Shown here in pieces: positions 12,286 through 16,455 of a stretch of DNA of 16,455 nt; within the stretch, counting starts at the first letter, position 1, and each line of letters opens with the position of its first letter. Source of the stretch: an uncultured Collinsella sp. (GTDB taxonomy: Bacteria > Actinomycetota > Coriobacteriia > Coriobacteriales > Coriobacteriaceae); contig CAJLVJ010000043.1 of the NCBI GenBank assembly GCA_905210085.1, positions 1 through 16,455 on the forward strand, read 5' to 3'. A model generated the notes under the pieces. It worked only from the letters and a program-made list of their open reading frames with translations. It had not been told where the DNA came from and made no database searches. The translations under genes and the position numbers were made by a program.

Positions 12286-15060
12286 GTGAGTCTCGGCAGC
12301 AAACTATCCAATGCAAAGGTGTCCTTTGCGATATTTAAGCGCGACATTAAGCGACTGCTTGTGAACCCCGTCGCCTTGGTGGTTACCCTTGGCGTGTGCG
12401 TTATTCCCTCGCTGTATGCCTGGTACAACATCGTGGCCAACTGGGATCCGTACGGAAACACCCAGGGTATCAAGATTGCCATCGCCAACAACGATCGGGG
12501 CACCCAAAACGACTTGGTGGGCGAGCTCAACGCGGGCGACCAGGTTGTCGATCAGCTCAAGGAGAACGATCAGCTGGGCTGGACCTTCGTCGATTCGGCG
12601 TCCGATGCCAAGGAGGGCGTCGAGAGCGGTGAGTACTATGCGGCCATCGTAATCCCCAAGAACTTCTCGGATAACCTGGTTTCGATGCTCGACGGTAACT
12701 ACCATCAGCCCAAGCTTACGTACTACGTCAATGAGAAGAAGAGCGCTATTGCGCCCAAGGTTACCGACACCGGTGCAAGCACCATCGAGGAGCAGATCAA
12801 CTCGGAATTTGTCTCCACGGTGGGCGAGACCGTTGCCAGCATTGCCAAGGATGCCGGAGTCGATTTAAAGGACAAGGCAACCCAGACTCAGGATTCGTTG
12901 GCAAGTTCTGTCTCCGAGGCATCCGATACCTTGGGCGAGGTGCGCGATTCGATTGGCGACATGAATGCCGCCATCGATAAGACGAGTGGCGCTATCGCCT
13001 CGGCTGATGCGGCACTTGCCGGCATGCAGGGTCAGGCGCCGTCACTGACGCAAGCGATCTCTCAGGGCAACGACCTGCTGGGTGAAGCTCGCACCACGGC
13101 GGGCAACTCTATCGCCTCGCTCTCCAAGGCGCTCTCGGAAGGCAGCCTTGCGCTCACCAAGACGTCGGCCTCCGCGAACGCTGCCATCGGCAAGCTGACG
13201 GGCACGGTCACATCTACGACCACCCGTATCGACAACTCGCTCGAGTCTCTCCAAGCGACGATCGACCACAATAAGGCCGTTATCGGGCACTTGGAGATTC
13301 TCGCCAATGACACGTCGACAGGTTCCGAGGAAATTGACGCGCGCATTGTATCGACCATCAATACGCTCCGTGAGCAGAACGAGAAGTTGCAGAGCATCAA
13401 GGACGGTCTGTCTGCGCAGTCGAGCGCCATGGCGAATGACGCCGCGGCTGTCTCGGGTGCCAGCGACGCTATCAATAACGCAATTCAGACCGGTGCGACC
13501 AACCTTGGCCAGGCCCAGACGGACCTGGGTCAAAACGCGCTGCCGAAGGCCTCGAGCGCGCTTGATTCCTTTGCCGCCGTCTCGGGTGATTTGACGGGTA
13601 TCGTATCTGGCCTCACGCCCACGATTGCAAGCGCGCGCGGTACGCTTTCGCAGCTTAACGCTACGCTCGGCCAGGCCAAGACCACGCTGTCCCAGACCGA
13701 TTCCTCGCTTGCCAAGGTCCAGGACAAGCTCGCAACCGCCGCCAACGACATCGCGGCGCTACAGACCTCCGAGTCCATGGGCGAGCTGGCCGACCTGATG
13801 GGCGTCGACGTCAATGACGTCGCAGACTTCATGGCATCTCCGGTTGAGCTCGCGTCCAAGTCGATCTATCCGGTTAAGAGCTTCGGCTCGGGCATTGCCC
13901 CGTTCTATACCAACCTGGCGCTTTGGGTGGGCGGCTACGTGCTTATCGCCATCTACAAGCTCGAGGTCGATCGCGAAGGCATCGGCAGCTTTACGGCGCG
14001 CCAAGGCTACTTTGGCCGCTGGTTGCTCATGGTGATCCTGGGCGCGTTGCAGGCCATCATCGTTACGGTGGGTGATCTGGTCATTGGCGTACAGTGCGTC
14101 AACCCGCTGCTGTTCGTGCTGGGCGGCATCGCCATCTCGTTTACGTACGTCAACATCATTTACGCGCTGTCCACTACGTTTAAGCACATCGGCAAGGCAA
14201 TCGGCGTCATTCTGGTTATCGTGCAGATCCCGGGTTCATCGGGCATGTACCCCATCGAGATGATGCCTGGCTTCTTCCAGTGGCTGCACCCACTGCTGCC
14301 CTTTACCTACGGCATCAATCTGCTGCGCGAGACGGTCGGCGGCATGTACTCGTTTAACTACCTGTTTAACCTGTGCATTCTGGGCGTGTTCTTGATCGTG
14401 GCGCTCTTTATCGGCCTGCAGCTGCGTCCGCTGCTGCTCAACCTTAACCTGCTCTTTGATAAACAGCTCTCCACGACCGGTATGATGATTTGCGAGTCCA
14501 ACGACCTGCCGCGCCAGCGCTACTCGCTGCGCACGGCCATGCGCGTCATGCTCGATTCCGATTCGTACCGTCGCGAACTGCTCGATCATGCGGTCGCCTT
14601 TGAACATCGCTACCCGTACTACATCAAGGGCGGTTTTGCCGCCGTGGTGGGCGTTCAGGTCCTGCTCTTTGTCCTGTCGACGGTTCTCGATATCGACAAT
14701 AACGGCAAGATCATCCTGCTTGTCATTTGGATTATCTCGGTTATTGCCATCTGCGGCTGGCTGATCAATATCGAATATATCCGAGCGAGCCTCAATACCC
14801 AGATGCGCATCTCGGCGCTTTCGGATGAGGACCTGCGTCGCGAGATGCGCGAACACACGGCCGCCATTCCTGCCGCCCGCCACATGTTTGGCCTCAACGC
14901 CAGCGAGCGTGGTGCCAAGGGCGGCGATCAGTCCACGGGCCGCTTGCCGCATATCGGTGCGCATCGTAAGGCTCAAGATGCCGACGGCGTTGACAACGTA
15001 AACGGAAACGACGGGGAAACCGCCCCGCTCAGCAAGCACTCCAAAGGAGGTGAGGCATAA
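12286..15060 (+). CDS. YhgE/Pip-domain membrane protein with coiled-coil external region (first paralog)
   Basis: This is a large integral membrane protein of the YhgE/Pip (phage infection protein) family, whose C-terminal half resembles ABC-2 type permeases and which is related to EsaA of type VII secretion. The transported substrate is unknown. From the GTG at 12286 (924 residues): FKRDIKRLL, TM1 about 27-49, then WDPYGNTQGIKIAIANNDRG (family signature), an external region dominated by Ala/Ser/Thr-rich coiled coil (about 200-495), and a helical bundle of about five TM segments (540-560, 579-600, 607-630, 640-657, 691-713). Beyond the usual end are two more TM helices (about 785-830) and a 90-residue polar cytoplasmic tail. 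The start is uncertain: a TTG at 12202 and ATGs at 12235 and 12271 are in frame without good ribosome sites. GTG is preferred because GGATGG lies seven bases before it and it aligns best with the next gene's start. Confidence 0.9.
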   Translation: MSLGSKLSNAKVSFAIFKRDIKRLLVNPVALVVTLGVCVIPSLYAWYNIVANWDPYGNTQGIKIAIANNDRGTQNDLVGELNAGDQVVDQLKENDQLGWTFVDSASDAKEGVESGEYYAAIVIPKNFSDNLVSMLDGNYHQPKLTYYVNEKKSAIAPKVTDTGASTIEEQINSEFVSTVGETVASIAKDAGVDLKDKATQTQDSLASSVSEASDTLGEVRDSIGDMNAAIDKTSGAIASADAALAGMQGQAPSLTQAISQGNDLLGEARTTAGNSIASLSKALSEGSLALTKTSASANAAIGKLTGTVTSTTTRIDNSLESLQATIDHNKAVIGHLEILANDTSTGSEEIDARIVSTINTLREQNEKLQSIKDGLSAQSSAMANDAAAVSGASDAINNAIQTGATNLGQAQTDLGQNALPKASSALDSFAAVSGDLTGIVSGLTPTIASARGTLSQLNATLGQAKTTLSQTDSSLAKVQDKLATAANDIAALQTSESMGELADLMGVDVNDVADFMASPVELASKSIYPVKSFGSGIAPFYTNLALWVGGYVLIAIYKLEVDREGIGSFTARQGYFGRWLLMVILGALQAIIVTVGDLVIGVQCVNPLLFVLGGIAISFTYVNIIYALSTTFKHIGKAIGVILVIVQIPGSSGMYPIEMMPGFFQWLHPLLPFTYGINLLRETVGGMYSFNYLFNLCILGVFLIVALFIGLQLRPLLLNLNLLFDKQLSTTGMMICESNDLPRQRYSLRTAMRVMLDSDSYRRELLDHAVAFEHRYPYYIKGGFAAVVGVQVLLFVLSTVLDIDNNGKIILLVIWIISVIAICGWLINIEYIRASLNTQMRISALSDEDLRREMREHTAAIPAARHMFGLNASERGAKGGDQSTGRLPHIGAHRKAQDADGVDNVNGNDGETAPLSKHSKGGEA
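15043..15053 (+). promoter_or_regulatory. Full-length Shine-Dalgarno sequence of the second YhgE/Pip gene
   Basis: AAAGGAGGTGA is complementary to the 3' end of 16S rRNA over 11 bases, far more than the four to six bases seen for other genes here. It lies inside the last codons of the upstream gene and ends seven bases before the ATG at 15061, which follows the upstream TAA directly. This predicts strong, possibly independent, initiation on the second gene. Confidence 0.85.
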
Positions 15061-16455
15061 ATGAAGAACATCCTGCATCTGTTTAAGCGCGATGTCCAAA
15101 ATGTGTCTCGCTCCGTAATCGGCTTGGTTGTCGTGATGGGCCTCGTTATCGTACCGTGCCTGTACGCGTGGTTTAACATCGCCGGCAGCTGGGACCCGTA
15201 CGGCAACACCGGCAATCTTAAGATCGCCGTGGTCAACACCGATGAGGGTTACGAGAGCGATCTGATCCCCGTTGAGGTCAACGTGGGTGAAAACGTGACC
15301 GCCACCCTGCGCGGCAACGAGAGCTTCGATTGGGTTGTACTCAACAATCGAGAAAAGGCCATCGAGGGCGTCAAATCGGGCGCATACTATGCGGCTGTCG
15401 TTATCCCTAAGACGTTTAGTGCCGATATGATGACGCTCTTTTCGACCGACGTGAAGCATGCCGATATCGAGTTCTACGAGAACCAGAAGGCCAACGCCAT
15501 TGCGCAGATCGTGACCGAGAAGGGTTCGAGTGCCGTTCAGAGCCAGGTTAACGAAACTTTTACCGAGACCATTACGAGCATCGGTCTTAAGACGGTGTCC
15601 AGCCTGCTCGATTACATGAGCACCGACCAGGTCAGCAACTTTATCGCCAACCTGTCCTCGACGCTTGGCGATTCGATTGAGGACCTGCGAGACGTTCAGG
15701 CAAATGCTTCGTCGCTGGCGGGCATTTTGAGCTCCACGTCCGATTCGCTGACGTCGGCGAGCGGCATGCTCAAGCAGACCGGTGCCGTCGATGAGTCGAC
15801 AAAGCAGCTCATGGAACATGCCAAAAGCGGCATCGATGATTCCAAAGAAGCGCTTAAGGCGGCAAACGATGCCATCGATGCCGCAATCGATGGAAGTGCG
15901 GGTTCGTTCGACAATGTGTCTGCCGAGCTCGCGAAGGCGTTCGACACCGCAAACCAGCATGTCGACCTTACGGTGTCCCAACTCAACGATGCCGCTGCGG
16001 CCCTCAATGCGCGCGCCAAGGATATCGATGCGATGGCCGATCAGCTCCGCAGCCTTGCCGACCAGGTGAGCGATGAGAATTTGAAGGACGGCCTCAAGTC
16101 CGCCGCGACGTCGCTGGGCAGAATCGCCGTTGAGTACCGCAACAATGCCAAGGATCTGGCGGCTACCGCGAAGTCTCTCTCCGATAGCATGGCCGAGGTC
16201 AACAACTCGCGTGCCGAGGTCGATCAGGCCATCGCTGATGCCAAGGCCGGCATCGCGGGTGCCAAATCCGATTACGATTCCACGTTCTCGGTTAAGGCCA
16301 AGGAGCTCAAGAAGACGGTTTCGGGCATTCTGGACTCGCTTGATGGCATCTCGGGCGACCTGGATAGCGCCGTAGGCGGCCTGACCGACGCATCCGGTTC
16401 GCTGGCAAAGGGCCTCTCCAAGGCTGCAAAGCTGGTCAACAAGGCTTCCGATCAG
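15061..16455 (+). CDS. YhgE/Pip-domain membrane protein, second paralog (3' end beyond the window)
   Basis: The frame is open for 465 codons and runs off the window, so only the N-terminal half is visible. It begins MKNILHLFKRD, then TM1 (about 19-40) and WDPYGNTGNLKIAVVNTDEG, matching the upstream gene's LYAWYNI...WDPYGNT signature almost position for position. KSGAYYAAVVIPKTFS also matches the first gene's ESGEYYAAIVIPKNFS. From about residue 180 on, the external region is rich in Ala, Ser, Asp and Lys with a heptad-like pattern, probably a long coiled coil. The C-terminal TM bundle is expected past the window. It starts immediately after the stop of the first paralog, so the two are one operon and may act as a pair. 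Not a pseudogene as far as can be seen. Confidence 0.9.
   Translation, partial: MKNILHLFKRDVQNVSRSVIGLVVVMGLVIVPCLYAWFNIAGSWDPYGNTGNLKIAVVNTDEGYESDLIPVEVNVGENVTATLRGNESFDWVVLNNREKAIEGVKSGAYYAAVVIPKTFSADMMTLFSTDVKHADIEFYENQKANAIAQIVTEKGSSAVQSQVNETFTETITSIGLKTVSSLLDYMSTDQVSNFIANLSSTLGDSIEDLRDVQANASSLAGILSSTSDSLTSASGMLKQTGAVDESTKQLMEHAKSGIDDSKEALKAANDAIDAAIDGSAGSFDNVSAELAKAFDTANQHVDLTVSQLNDAAAALNARAKDIDAMADQLRSLADQVSDENLKDGLKSAATSLGRIAVEYRNNAKDLAATAKSLSDSMAEVNNSRAEVDQAIADAKAGIAGAKSDYDSTFSVKAKELKKTVSGILDSLDGISGDLDSAVGGLTDASGSLAKGLSKAAKLVNKASDQ

Noticed and set aside
14236..15981. Minus-strand open frame of 581 codons across both YhgE/Pip genes
   Set aside because: It spans two well-supported plus-strand genes and their junction, has no ribosome site or domain, and is composed as an antisense shadow.
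1..16455. CRISPR array, insertion sequence or prophage genes
   Set aside because: No regularly spaced repeats, transposase, integrase or phage structural genes were seen on either strand.

Overview
The window is a dense, high-GC stretch (roughly 60% by eye) from what looks like an actinobacterium of the class Coriobacteriia, closest in style to gut Collinsella. That assignment is an inference from base composition, codon use, VanRS-type regulators, the long HtpG and the tandem YhgE/Pip genes; no marker gene in the window proves it.

Layout. (1) Bases 1-235: a complete class II tRNA-Ser(GCU) with its own terminator, then an inverted partial copy of the tRNA T-arm and a terminator for the gene beyond. 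(2) Bases 236-3733: a secreted serine D,D-carboxypeptidase (PBP5 type) on the minus strand, diverging from a VanR-like response regulator and a VanS-like histidine kinase. (3) Bases 3837-6933: pstB, the ATPase of the high-affinity phosphate transporter, followed by a PhoB-like regulator and a PhoR-like kinase; pstS, pstC, pstA and phoU are not here. (4) Bases 7129-9193: a Wzz/CpsC-type membrane adaptor, a CpsD-type bacterial tyrosine kinase and a CpsB-type PHP phosphatase, with no glycosyltransferases or Wzx/Wzy beside them. (5) A GNAT acetyltransferase (9233-9733). (6) htpG (9934-11958), with a terminator-like hairpin in its leader. (7) A 327-base gap full of inverted and direct repeats (11959-12285). 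(8) Two tandem YhgE/Pip-type membrane protein genes; the second runs off the window end.

Most of the window concerns the cell envelope and its signalling: peptidoglycan trimming with a Van-type sensor pair, phosphate starvation signalling, tyrosine-phosphorylation control of surface polysaccharide, and large YhgE/Pip export-type proteins. All genes except the carboxypeptidase lie on the plus strand. They appear to form several short operons: van-like RS; pstB and phoBR-like; the tyrosine kinase trio, possibly with the acetyltransferase; htpG alone; and the YhgE/Pip pair.

No gene is clearly unprecedented. The items most worth following are the VanRS plus PBP-type carboxypeptidase pairing, the htpG leader hairpin and upstream inverted repeat, the near-perfect 25-base hairpin after htpG, the tandem operator-like repeat before the YhgE/Pip operon, and the YhgE/Pip pair itself.
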